From an uncultured Chthonomonas sp. (GTDB taxonomy: Bacteria > Armatimonadota > Chthonomonadetes > Chthonomonadales > CAJBBX01), in NCBI GenBank assembly GCA_903951425.1, contig CAJBBX010000028.1, positions 1 through 64,000 on the forward strand: a stretch of 64,000 bases of DNA, in the 5' to 3' direction. Made by a program: the position numbers and the translations under genes. The notes below the pieces were generated by a model. That model saw only the letters and a program-made list of their open reading frames with translations. It did not search any database and had not been told where the DNA came from. This document shows positions 56,872 to 64,000 of the stretch, piece after piece (position 1 is the first letter of the stretch; the number at the start of each line of letters is the position of its first letter).

Positions 56872-57711
56872 ATGCAGAACCGACCAAAGAATGGCTTCAC
56901 CCTGATCGAACTGCTGGTTGTCATTGCGATCATTGCCATTCTCGCAGCCATCCTGTTCCCTGTCTTCGCACAGGCTCGGGAGAAGGCCCGCACATCGTCC
57001 TGTCTGTCCAACATCAAGCAGCTCGGTACCGGCATCGCCATGTACATCCAGGATGTCGATGAGATGGTGCCCCGCGGTCAGTACTACGTCGACGGTATGG
57101 CGTCCCTCAACGGCCGCACCTGGGTCAAGGACATCGAGCCGTATACGAAGAACTGGCCCATCGCCCGCTGCCCCTCCGAGACCACCGACCCGTTCGGCAT
57201 CTGGAATGGCTCTACCGCCAACATCAAGTGGTGGTACAACTGGATGCGCTGGCCGTCCTACGGCTACAACTGGAACTACCTGAACCAGTCCGACTGTAGC
57301 TACTGGGGCAACTGGGGCGGCGGTCTTCCCGTCTCCCTGGCAGCCATCGGCTCCCCCGCCGCCACCGTCGCCCTGACCGACGTTAAGCTCGTCGGCACCA
57401 GCGCCGGTTTCTACACCTCCGCCACCGTGGACAGCCCGGCCGCCATCTGGGCGCCCGACTGCTGCACCTGGAGTAATGGTGGATGGGGCGTCGGCGCGTT
57501 CGGCGATACGCTGAACTTCGTCGGCAAGGAGACCTACACCGGTCTGTACGCCGTTCGCCACACCAACGGCGGCAACGTTGCCTTCACCGATGGCCACAGC
57601 AAGTTCTACATGCCGGGCGCCGCAGCGGCCGGCACGAACTGGCGGACCGGCATCGCCAGCGGCGCGATCGTGATCAACGACCGCTCGCAGTACATCTGGG
57701 ACCTCCAGTAA
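56872..57711 (+). CDS. Type IV pseudopilin-like protein with H-X9-DG motif (DUF1559-like)
   Basis: The 279-residue product starts [20 protein letters not shown], a prepilin leader with cleavage between G8 and F9 and E at position 5 of the mature protein. [27 protein letters not shown] and a globular part rich in Trp, Tyr and Gly follow. Near the end [13 protein letters not shown] gives the H-X9-DG motif. Such proteins are highly multiplied in Planctomycetes and Armatimonadota genomes; export and assembly by a type II/IV pilus-like system is inferred. A small lipoprotein gene follows 13 bases later. Confidence 0.9.
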   Translation: MQNRPKNGFTLIELLVVIAIIAILAAILFPVFAQAREKARTSSCLSNIKQLGTGIAMYIQDVDEMVPRGQYYVDGMASLNGRTWVKDIEPYTKNWPIARCPSETTDPFGIWNGSTANIKWWYNWMRWPSYGYNWNYLNQSDCSYWGNWGGGLPVSLAAIGSPAATVALTDVKLVGTSAGFYTSATVDSPAAIWAPDCCTWSNGGWGVGAFGDTLNFVGKETYTGLYAVRHTNGGNVAFTDGHSKFYMPGAAAAGTNWRTGIASGAIVINDRSQYIWDLQ

Positions 57712-57724
57712 TCTAGGAGCTATG

Positions 57725-57976
57725 ATGCGAGCTTCCGCTAGAGCGTTGGGCTTGGTAGGCGTTGCGGCCCTTCTTTCTGCACTCGTTGTGGGTTGCGGCA
57801 AGAAGGATCCTCTCGAGGAAGCCGCCCCGCCGCCGTCGTCCACCGCAGTACAGGAGCCGACGGTCAAGAAGAACATGCCCGGTCCAGTCGGACCGACCAG
57901 CGTGGGTGGCCAGCAGGGCCCCGGGGCTAATGCCGGTGGTATGCAGGGCGCCGCGGTAAGACCGCCGGGTATGTAA
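57725..57976 (+). CDS. Small lipoprotein, Pro/Gly-rich
   Basis: The 83-residue product has a lipoprotein signal ending in LVVGC (cysteine near residue 24), followed by GKKDPLEEAAPPPSS and a low-complexity Pro/Gly/Gln tail. I choose the second ATG of ATGATG because AGGAG is then 5 bases upstream. It shares a transcript with the pseudopilin and is followed by a strong terminator. The function is unknown; a role beside the pseudopilin is a guess from position. Confidence 0.7.
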   Translation: MRASARALGLVGVAALLSALVVGCGKKDPLEEAAPPPSSTAVQEPTVKKNMPGPVGPTSVGGQQGPGANAGGMQGAAVRPPGM

Positions 57977-58016
57977 GCTTCGGCTTCATCCTGACGACGA
58001 TGCCGCTTCGGACTCG

Positions 58017-58061
58017 CCGCGGGCGTCTGCCTTTCGAGGTAGGCGCCCGCGGTGTTTGCTT
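58017..58061 (+). terminator. Strong intrinsic terminator
   Basis: A 16-base arm at 58017-58032 pairs completely (two G-U pairs) with 58037-58052 around a TTCG tetraloop, and TGTTTGCTT follows. It ends the pseudopilin-lipoprotein unit and also separates it from the convergent HpnI-like gene. Confidence 0.9.
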
Positions 58062-58088
58062 AGGGCTACGCCAAATGCGGCTACTGGA

Positions 58089-59222
58089 TCAGTCGTCCTC
58101 CGTGATCCTCCCCCCGGACCCGAGCCGGTAGCGTCTACCGCGCCACGTGACGCGCTTCACCACAGGGACCCAGGCCCAGAGCACGAAGGCCACCATGTCC
58201 TCAATCGGCAACAGCCAGAGCCGACGCCTCGACGTCTCATCCCCCAGTAGCCTGAGCAGGAAATCGGCGCTGAGGGCCCTTACTGCGAGCGTTGCGCCCA
58301 CGAAGGCCAATCCGGCCACAGACGGCGCCGCCACCGCGCCCAAGAGGGCCAGAGGCAGGCCGTGGGTGAGGAGCGCGCCTGCCGCACCGGCAGGCTGCAC
58401 GGAACTGACAGTGGCGGCCCAGCGAAGCCTACGCTGCAGCGACGCGCGCAGGGGCTCGTCGCTGAGGATCGTCTCCACACGACCTCGGCTGAACACCACG
58501 CGCCAACCAGCCGATGCCGCCCTGTGGCCCAGCATGTAGTCGTCTGCGATGTTTCCGAGCAGACCCTCGAACCCGCCCATGGCTGCGAGGAGCTCACGCC
58601 GGACGGCCACCGTAGAGCCGAACGCGAAGTCCATCCTGCCCAGCGCTGCCGCCAGCATGGCGCTCGGGATGAACGACGCCCCGATCGCCAAGGCCTCCAT
58701 GCATGCGGCAAGCCCATTGCCATGGCGCCCAATGTAGGGGCACGTGACGACGCCCACGTGCGGGTCCGCCAGAGGGGAGCAGGCTTGCGCCAGGGCATCG
58801 GCGGGCCAGCGGATGTCGCTGTCTGCCACCACGACAATCTGACGCCCTGTCAGAGAGGCCATCTGGCAGAGGTTTGCCGCCTTGCGGTTGGCGCCTGGGG
58901 GAGCCGTGGAGTGGACGAAGCTCGACCGGCGCTCGGGGTGGCGTTCGGCCACAGCGCGGGCGACCGCCAGCGCGGGATCATCCACGCATTCGGCTCCGAA
59001 GACGACCTCGAAGTCGGGGTAGTTCTGTGCGTAGAGCGCTTCCAGGTTTCCAGCCAGACCCTCCTCTGCACCGCAGAGGGGCTTCAGCACTGAGACCGCC
59101 GGGGTGAAGGGCTCTTCCGCGGTCTGGTTGCTCCAGCGTCGGACCGACCAGGCGGCGGCAGCCCAGTAGACCCAGCAGAGCGCGGCCATCCCCTGCAGCG
59201 TTGCGCCGAGCACCGGAAGCAA
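58089..59222 (-). CDS. hpnI: HpnI/ceramide-glucosyltransferase-like GT2 family enzyme
   Basis: The 377-residue product has an N-terminal membrane helix. A GT2/GT21 core follows with VSVLKPLCGAEEGLAGNLEA, NRKAANLCQMAS, VVVADSDIRWPADAL (the D-x-D position), FAFGSTVAVRRELLAAMGG, NIADDYMLGHRAASAGW and RRLRWA (the Q/R-x-x-R-W-like end). Several C-terminal membrane helices follow. The D1-D2-D3-(Q/R)xxRW pattern fits HpnI, which adds GlcNAc to bacteriohopanetetrol, or glucosylceramide synthase relatives. The HpnK-like gene two upstream supports the hopanoid reading; no squalene-hopene cyclase is in view. Confidence 0.75.
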   Translation of the reverse strand: MLPVLGATLQGMAALCWVYWAAAAWSVRRWSNQTAEEPFTPAVSVLKPLCGAEEGLAGNLEALYAQNYPDFEVVFGAECVDDPALAVARAVAERHPERRSSFVHSTAPPGANRKAANLCQMASLTGRQIVVVADSDIRWPADALAQACSPLADPHVGVVTCPYIGRHGNGLAACMEALAIGASFIPSAMLAAALGRMDFAFGSTVAVRRELLAAMGGFEGLLGNIADDYMLGHRAASAGWRVVFSRGRVETILSDEPLRASLQRRLRWAATVSSVQPAGAAGALLTHGLPLALLGAVAAPSVAGLAFVGATLAVRALSADFLLRLLGDETSRRRLWLLPIEDMVAFVLWAWVPVVKRVTWRGRRYRLGSGGRITEDD

Positions 59223-59228
59223 CCCGCT

Positions 59229-59609
59229 TCAGCCGCCCTTGCCGACTACGACCACGCCGGCTACGATGAGGGCAGTCCCGACCCAGCGAGTGACCGTGAC
59301 GGCCTCGCCCAGGTAAGTGGCAGCCAGGATGGCGCCGAGGAGGTAGCTGAGGGCCGTGATCGGCAGAACGAAGGAGAGGTCGGCCCATGATAGCGCCAGC
59401 GCATACATGCAGTAGAAGGCTGTCATGAGCGCCGTACCGGTCCACACCCGCCAGTCGCCGGCCGCCACCGCCGCCAACCGCCAACCCGTCGGTTCGGTCC
59501 GCCCGGCCGCGCGCATGCCTGCCGCCAGCAGGGCCTCGCCTAGCGAAACGCATAGCACGGATACCAACAGCAGGGCGATCACCTGCGACCTGGGCACGGC
59601 GTGGGTCAC
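59229..59609 (-). CDS. EamA/SMR-like small membrane transporter
   Basis: The 126-residue product has four hydrophobic helices. Its last helix pair, LPITALSYLLGAILAATYLGEAVTVTRWVGTALIVAGVVVVG, is typical of the EamA half-repeat and of ArnE/EmrE-like proteins. A single repeat must dimerise. Translation starts at GTG 59609, with GGAGGAAG upstream and a 4-base overlap with the HpnK-like gene. It lies between HpnK-like and HpnI-like genes, so a flippase for a glycolipid intermediate is plausible. Confidence 0.75.
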   Translation of the reverse strand: MTHAVPRSQVIALLLVSVLCVSLGEALLAAGMRAAGRTEPTGWRLAAVAAGDWRVWTGTALMTAFYCMYALALSWADLSFVLPITALSYLLGAILAATYLGEAVTVTRWVGTALIVAGVVVVGKGG

Positions 59610-60484
59610 GGTCTTCCTCCTGCGGCCTGCCGGCCTTCCGGGGCGCGGAAGGACACGAGCCTGGCGCCTGAAGTACCGACGGCGTCACGAACACTGGTCG
59701 AGATCAAGGCCTCGAGCTCGGACCCGCCGCCGCATGTGAACCGGCGTTGCCGGGCCTCGTAGGCGCTACCCGGGTGGCAGTAGACCTCCGTCAAGCCCTC
59801 GGGCAGGGCGCGCAGAATGCCGAGCCAGGTCGCCTCAGTCATTCTACCGCTCTCCACCTGACCGAAGACATGGTCGGCCGCATGGAGGCCCTGCCGGGCG
59901 GCCTCGGTTCGCGTCCGCCGCGCCATGGCCCGAAGCAGGATCCACTCCGTTCGTCGCACGGCCCGCCCATGGCTGGTCACTGGCTGCCAGGGCTCGTGCG
60001 GCAACCTCACCCATCGGCAACCTGCGGCCAGCGCGTGCCGGGTCGCCGTGCGCCAGACGAAGGGGTGCAGGTGGATGTGCTGGTGACCATTCCAGTGCGT
60101 GAGGCGAAGCTTGGTAGCCTTGAATGCGGCGAACTGCGCCTCGATCTCTGCAGCGCACTGGGCCCGAACCCGCCCGTCGATGCTGAGACGTAGCCCCGCG
60201 GCCGCTGCGCTGGACGGAAAGTGGCCGTGCGGGCTAGTCAGTCGGTACGCAGCGCCCTGCGGCAGGCATGGCCGGCCGTCGCTCAGCGTCAGGTGCAGGC
60301 CCACGTCGAGGCCCGGCGTGGCCTGTGCCATCTCGACCGCTTCGTGGGCGTGGGGCGCGGCGACCATGAGGCCGCAAGCGGTCAGGATGCCGTCGCGGTG
60401 CGCCCGGCCGACTGCCCGGTTGATCTCAGGACCCGCGCCGAAGTCGTCGGCGCTGACGATGAGCCGCCGCGCCGCCGCGGTCAC
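59606..60484 (-). CDS. hpnK: HpnK-like YdjC-family deacetylase
   Basis: The 292-residue product starts [27 protein letters not shown] and has [29 protein letters not shown] and VYCHPGS, the complete YdjC/ChbG metal-binding set (D-D, H-L, H-x-x-x-H). HpnK removes the acetyl group from N-acetylglucosaminyl hopanoid. The pairing with the HpnI-like gene is the reason for this name; a chito-oligosaccharide deacetylase remains possible. It begins with GTG overlapping the ruvB stop by 4 bases. Confidence 0.75.
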   Translation of the reverse strand: MTAAARRLIVSADDFGAGPEINRAVGRAHRDGILTACGLMVAAPHAHEAVEMAQATPGLDVGLHLTLSDGRPCLPQGAAYRLTSPHGHFPSSAAAAGLRLSIDGRVRAQCAAEIEAQFAAFKATKLRLTHWNGHQHIHLHPFVWRTATRHALAAGCRWVRLPHEPWQPVTSHGRAVRRTEWILLRAMARRTRTEAARQGLHAADHVFGQVESGRMTEATWLGILRALPEGLTEVYCHPGSAYEARQRRFTCGGGSELEALISTSVRDAVGTSGARLVSFRAPEGRQAAGGRP

Positions 60485-61521
60485 GGCTCGAATAGACGGC
60501 CCTGGGGCGACTCGTCGGCTGCGGGGGCGCGGAACGGCAGTCCCAGGTGCTCGTGGGCCAGGCGCGTCGATTGGCGGCCGCGAGGGGTGCGCTGGATGAA
60601 ACCAAGCTGAAGCAAGAAGGGCTCGCAGATGTCCTCGATCGTATCGCGCTCTTCGCCCAGCGCCGCTGCGATGGTCTCGATCCCCACGGGGCCGCCGTCG
60701 TACTTCTCTATGATGGTTCGGAGGTACTTGCGGTCGAAGTCATCAAGGCCCAGTGCGTCGATGTTCAGCATTGCCAGGGCGGCCGCGGCCGACTCCGGCG
60801 TGATGATGCCGTTGCCGCGGACCTGCGCGTAGTCGCGGCAACGCCGGAGTAGCCTGTTAGCGATGCGCGGGGTTCCGCGTGAGCGTGCCGCGATCATGCC
60901 GGCGCCCTCGTCGGTGGCTTCCACCCTCAGGATCTCCGCCGACCTGCGGACGATGGTATGGAGGTCGGTGGGGTTGTAGAACTCCATGTAGTACTGAAGG
61001 CCGAAGCGGTCGCGTAGCGGCGAGGAGAGCAGGCCCGCACGGGTCGTCGCGCCCACGAGGGTGAACCTCGGCAGTGGCAGCCGCATCGTCCGTGCGCTGG
61101 GACCCTTGCCGATGACGAGGTCCAGCGTGTAGTCCTCCATGGCGGGGTATAGGATCTCCTCCACCGCGCGGTTCAGGCGGTGGATCTCGTCGATGAAGAG
61201 GACGGCTCCGGGCTCGAGGTTGGTCAGCACCGCCGCAAGGTCGCCGGGCCGCTCGATGGCGGGGCCGGCAGTGGTGCGGATGGATGTCTCCATCTCGTTG
61301 GCGCAGACCAGCGAGAGCGTGGTCTTGCCGAGGCCCGGAGGGCCGAAGAAGAGGATATGGTCCAGGGCCTCGCCGCGCCCCTGTGCGGCCTCAATGGCGA
61401 TGCCGAGGTTCTCTTTGAGGCGCGCCTGGCCGATGAACTCGGCCAGGCGCCTCGGGCGCAGTGAGAGCTCGTTCTCGTCGTCTTCGCGACGGTTACGATC
61501 CAAGACGCCCGTATCGGCCAT
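60481..61521 (-). CDS. ruvB: Holliday junction branch migration ATPase RuvB
   Basis: The 346-residue AAA+ motor starts near [12 protein letters not shown]. It has Walker [12 protein letters not shown] at about 60-70, Walker [10 protein letters not shown] at about 108-116, sensor [18 protein letters not shown] and the winged-helix end with [10 protein letters not shown]. It drives branch migration with RuvA, which is not in this window. It starts 3 bases after the oxidoreductase beta gene, so it belongs to the same minus-strand transcript. Confidence 0.98.
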   Translation of the reverse strand: MADTGVLDRNRREDDENELSLRPRRLAEFIGQARLKENLGIAIEAAQGRGEALDHILFFGPPGLGKTTLSLVCANEMETSIRTTAGPAIERPGDLAAVLTNLEPGAVLFIDEIHRLNRAVEEILYPAMEDYTLDLVIGKGPSARTMRLPLPRFTLVGATTRAGLLSSPLRDRFGLQYYMEFYNPTDLHTIVRRSAEILRVEATDEGAGMIAARSRGTPRIANRLLRRCRDYAQVRGNGIITPESAAAALAMLNIDALGLDDFDRKYLRTIIEKYDGGPVGIETIAAALGEERDTIEDICEPFLLQLGFIQRTPRGRQSTRLAHEHLGLPFRAPAADESPQGRLFEP

Positions 61522-61524
61522 GGG

Positions 61525-62421
61525 CTATTTGGCCGCGAACCGCGCCAGTAGCTCCTGGAGCGAGCCCTGACCATCGAACCGAGCCCGCAGGTGTGCCTGC
61601 TCGTCAATGATGTTGGGCTTGTCGTCGTGCTTGTAGATGATGCCCAGCGGGTAGTTGTCGTGGTTCACGGAGAGCGCGAATGCCGCGGATCGGTCCGTCG
61701 GGTCGTGCGTCTCCGGTACGTCGAAGGTGCGGCTCTTGTAGAACTCCTCGGTCTGCTCCTGGTTGAAGGTGGGGCATGGCGAGAAGGTATCCACAAGGGA
61801 GAAGCCCTTGTGCCGGATGGCCTGGGCGAAGATGTCGGCCAGCTGGTTGGGCTTGTAGGAGAAGCCTCGGGCCACGAAGGAGATGTCCCACGCGATCGCC
61901 TGGGCGATCGGGTCGATGGAGTCTTCGGTGGTGCCGTAGGGCGTGGTCTTCCACCGCTTCGGATCCATCTTCTGCCCGCTGGAGACCAGAGGCAGCATGG
62001 AGGTGGGCGATACCTGTCCCTTGGTGAGGCCGTAGGTATTGTTGTTCATCACCAGATAGGTGATGTCCGGGTTGCGGCGCGCTGCGTGCGGCAGGTGGCC
62101 GCCGCCGATGGAGTAGCCGTCGCCGTCGCCGCCGACGCCGATGACCGTGAGGTCCGGCCGCGCGGCCTTAAGCCCGGTGGCGATGGGCAGGACGCGGCCG
62201 TGCACGCTGTGGAAGCCGTACGTGGCCACGAAGCCCGGAAGCCTGGACGAACAACCGATGCCTGAGACGATGACCATCTTGGTCGGGTCGACGCCGCAAG
62301 CGCTCAGGGCCTTGAAGAGGGCGCTGAGAACTCCGAAGTCGCCGCATCCAGGACACCAGATCGGCGCCAGGTCGCTCTTATAGTCCTTGGGCGTGAACTG
62401 CACGGGTGCGGTTGTGGACAT
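61525..62421 (-). CDS. korB: 2-oxoacid:ferredoxin oxidoreductase beta subunit
   Basis: The 298-residue product has the thiamine diphosphate half of the enzyme. PIWCPGCGDFGVLSALFKAL supplies Fe-S cysteines, and SGIGCSSRLPGFV, HSVHGRVLPIATGLKAA, GVGGDGDGYSIGGGH (the ThDP/Mg motif with GDGD) and NNNTYGLTKGQ follow. It oxidises 2-oxoglutarate or another 2-oxoacid with ferredoxin as acceptor. A fourth cysteine (SPCPTFN) is present near the C-terminus, as usual. It follows the alpha subunit by 21 bases and precedes ruvB by 3. Confidence 0.94.
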   Translation of the reverse strand: MSTTAPVQFTPKDYKSDLAPIWCPGCGDFGVLSALFKALSACGVDPTKMVIVSGIGCSSRLPGFVATYGFHSVHGRVLPIATGLKAARPDLTVIGVGGDGDGYSIGGGHLPHAARRNPDITYLVMNNNTYGLTKGQVSPTSMLPLVSSGQKMDPKRWKTTPYGTTEDSIDPIAQAIAWDISFVARGFSYKPNQLADIFAQAIRHKGFSLVDTFSPCPTFNQEQTEEFYKSRTFDVPETHDPTDRSAAFALSVNHDNYPLGIIYKHDDKPNIIDEQAHLRARFDGQGSLQELLARFAAK

Positions 62422-62442
62422 GCGTTTTCCTCCTGGTTCCGC

Positions 62443-64000
62443 CTAGTCGCTCAGGATCCGGAGCATCTCATCCTCGATGTCGTGGGAGCTGAATGGGCGC
62501 CCGTCGTCTCGGTGGAATGTCTCGAACGTCATGTCGGTGTTAACGCGGAGCCAGCCTGCGAGCTGGCCCGAGTAGTTCAACTCAACGACCAGGAGCCGCT
62601 TGCAGCGCACGGCGAACTCGTTGATGGGCGCGACCGGCAACGGCCTGATCAGGCGCAGGTGCAGGTGCGCCACCAGGTGCCCCGCATAGCGGAGCCGCTC
62701 GGTGGCTTCGCGGACGACGCCCTCGGTGGCCCCGAACGCGATGACGCCCAACTCCACCTTGCCAGCGTCACCCCAGGTCCGGACGAACTCGTGGCCGCGC
62801 TCGACGAGGAGCGTGTCCATCTTGCGGAAGCGCTTGTTCCTCGCCTTGGTGGCGGTGTCCGGCGTGTAGGTCGGGTCGCCGAACTCGTTATGCTCGATGC
62901 CCGTCGTCGTGTACATTCCGCCCGGCGTGCCCGGGATCGCCATGGGCGAGACGCCTGAGGAAGTGTCCAGGTAGCGCTTGAACTCGGGGCCGAGGTCCGC
63001 CTCGGCGGGCTTCAGGCGCTCTTTGACGGTGACGCGCTCGATCATGGGTGGCGGCACGGTGGACCGACGGGTGGCCAGCGCCTGCTCCGAAAGCAGGATC
63101 ACCGGGCACTGGTAGGTCTCGGCCAGGTTGATCGCCTCAACGGTGGTCCAGAAGACGTCCCCGACGCTGGAAGCAGCCAGCACGATGCGGGGCGACTCGT
63201 TGTGGACGCCGTAGACCGCCAGGTTCAGGTCTCCCTGGCTCGTTTTGGTGGGCAAGCCCGTGCTTGCGCCGCCGCGCTGGACATCCACGATGACTACCGG
63301 GATCTCTGCCTGGCCGGCCAGGTTGATCTGCTCGACCATCAGCGAGAGGCCGGGTCCGGATGTCGCCGTCATGGACGGCACGCCGCCGAAGCTGGCTCCC
63401 AGGCACATGCCCAGCGCTGCGATCTCGTCCTCAGCCTGGATCACGTTGCCGCCGAAGGCGGGAAGCTCCTTGGCCAGGAACTCCATGATCTCCGACGCAG
63501 GCGTGATGGGGTAGCCGCCGAAGAACTTCAGCCCCGCCGCGATGGCGCCCATGCAGAGCATCTGGTTGCCCGTGACCATGATCCGGTCCCGGTGGTCGGG
63601 CCGTGAGCCGACGTGCGGCGTCTCGCGATCGCCGATCTGCTCCGCCACACATGTGGCGCCGGTGTGCAGCGCGCTGATGTTCATGCGTACGATGGCCTCA
63701 CCCTTGCGGGCGAAGACGCGGCCGAGGTACTCTTCCGCAGGCTCCAGCGGGGCATTCACGAGCCGAAGCAGGGCGCCCAGTCCAACGGTGTTCACGGGCG
63801 CCGGCAACCGCTTAAGCTGCTCGCCGGAGACCTCGTGCCGCACCTTGTCCTTCTCGGCGCGAGCCAGGGTGGTGATCGGTAGCGCGTAGTCGGTGCGCGT
63901 CGGGTCGACCGGGGGCGAGAACGCATCCGAGTTGTAGAGCAGGATCCCGCCGGACCGCAGATTGTCGCCGAACAGCCCGAATCCCTGGTTGTTTAGCGCA
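62443..64000 (-). CDS. korA: 2-oxoacid:ferredoxin oxidoreductase alpha subunit with N-terminal gamma domain (5' end outside window)
   Basis: The frame is open from the window edge (encoding ALNNQGFGLFGDNLRSGG...) to the stop at 62443, at least 518 codons. The apparent GTG start at 63843 is internal. The part at the window edge (to about 63660) is the gamma-like domain, with DYALPITTLA and NTVGLGALLRL. The alpha domain follows with MITVGNQMLCMGAIAAG-like GNQ, GYPITPASEIMEFLA, TATSGPGLSLM and GGASTGLPTKTSQGDLN. The fused gamma-alpha form is common for KorA-type enzymes. Oxoglutarate is the likeliest substrate. Confidence 0.93.
   Translation of the reverse strand, partial: ALNNQGFGLFGDNLRSGGILLYNSDAFSPPVDPTRTDYALPITTLARAEKDKVRHEVSGEQLKRLPAPVNTVGLGALLRLVNAPLEPAEEYLGRVFARKGEAIVRMNISALHTGATCVAEQIGDRETPHVGSRPDHRDRIMVTGNQMLCMGAIAAGLKFFGGYPITPASEIMEFLAKELPAFGGNVIQAEDEIAALGMCLGASFGGVPSMTATSGPGLSLMVEQINLAGQAEIPVVIVDVQRGGASTGLPTKTSQGDLNLAVYGVHNESPRIVLAASSVGDVFWTTVEAINLAETYQCPVILLSEQALATRRSTVPPPMIERVTVKERLKPAEADLGPEFKRYLDTSSGVSPMAIPGTPGGMYTTTGIEHNEFGDPTYTPDTATKARNKRFRKMDTLLVERGHEFVRTWGDAGKVELGVIAFGATEGVVREATERLRYAGHLVAHLHLRLIRPLPVAPINEFAVRCKRLLVVELNYSGQLAGWLRVNTDMTFETFHRDDGRPFSSHDIEDEMLRILSD

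Noticed and set aside
63841-63843. GTG 63843 as the start of the oxidoreductase alpha gene
   Set aside because: The frame stays open to the window edge and encodes sequence typical of the fused gamma domain, so the true start is outside the window.

Overview
The window is GC-rich (roughly two thirds G+C), densely packed bacterial chromosome. It carries housekeeping operons in both orientations and shows no phage, insertion sequence, CRISPR array, rRNA or tRNA that I could recognise. The best lineage clue is the major-pseudopilin-like protein at 56872-57711. Its prepilin leader continues into [12 protein letters not shown] and it ends with an H-X9-DG motif, a combination I associate with Armatimonadota (Chthonomonas/Fimbriimonas-like genomes). 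This is inference, not proof.

Layout. 1-8740 (+): the end of a receiver-domain protein, then a branched-chain amino acid operon ilvC-leuA-leuC-leuD-GNAT-P-II-cimA and a PDZ/radical-SAM (DUF512) protein. LeuCD can serve both the leucine branch and the citramalate route to isoleucine, and a P-II nitrogen sensor gene sits between the two branches. 8741-13600 (+): an ImuB-like catalytically dead Y-family polymerase plus DnaE2, behind a sigma70-like promoter overlapped by a long inverted repeat. 13608-19206 (-): a seven-gene operon of two half-CHAD proteins, a lipid/diacylglycerol kinase, a MobA-like transferase, an MFS transporter, CdsA and Maf. 19371-24271 (+): proline dehydrogenase with a near-consensus promoter, a small membrane protein, a nucleotidyltransferase fused to a degenerate phosphohexomutase, and a YdjC-like deacetylase. 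24296-28256 (-): a zinc ribbon, a tetraheme cytochrome fused to a phosphoesterase-like domain, and ComEC divided into a membrane gene and a separate metallo-beta-lactamase gene. 28280-31020: DUF192 (+), then a Tat-exported TIM-barrel protein, an ECF sigma factor and an autoregulated TetR (all -). 31246-40329 (+): a secreted helical protein, an MFS transporter and two very large secreted glycosidase-like proteins. 40393-42351 (-): a DUF2089-DUF4097 pair.

42495-56677 (+) is a pyrimidine operon under a PyrR-type leader: pyrR, pyrB, pyrC, carA and a carB divided into two genes. Five genes with no obvious pyrimidine role are interleaved (serine hydrolase, amidohydrolase, metallophosphoesterase, signal peptidase I, GT39-like transferase), and an Smr-domain gene follows. 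56697-58061 (+) is a pseudopilin/lipoprotein transcription unit with a strong promoter, a structured leader and a strong terminator. 58089-64000 (-) is an operon with 2-oxoacid:ferredoxin oxidoreductase alpha (truncated by the window edge) and beta, ruvB, and an HpnK/EamA/HpnI set suggestive of hopanoid or other glycolipid modification.

I did not find one unmistakably new system. The most interesting items are the inverted-repeat control region of the imuB-dnaE2 cassette, the PyrR leader whose terminator also holds the ribosome-binding site, the clean division of CarB, the CHAD domain split into two coupled genes, and several proteins that keep a fold but have lost catalytic residues.
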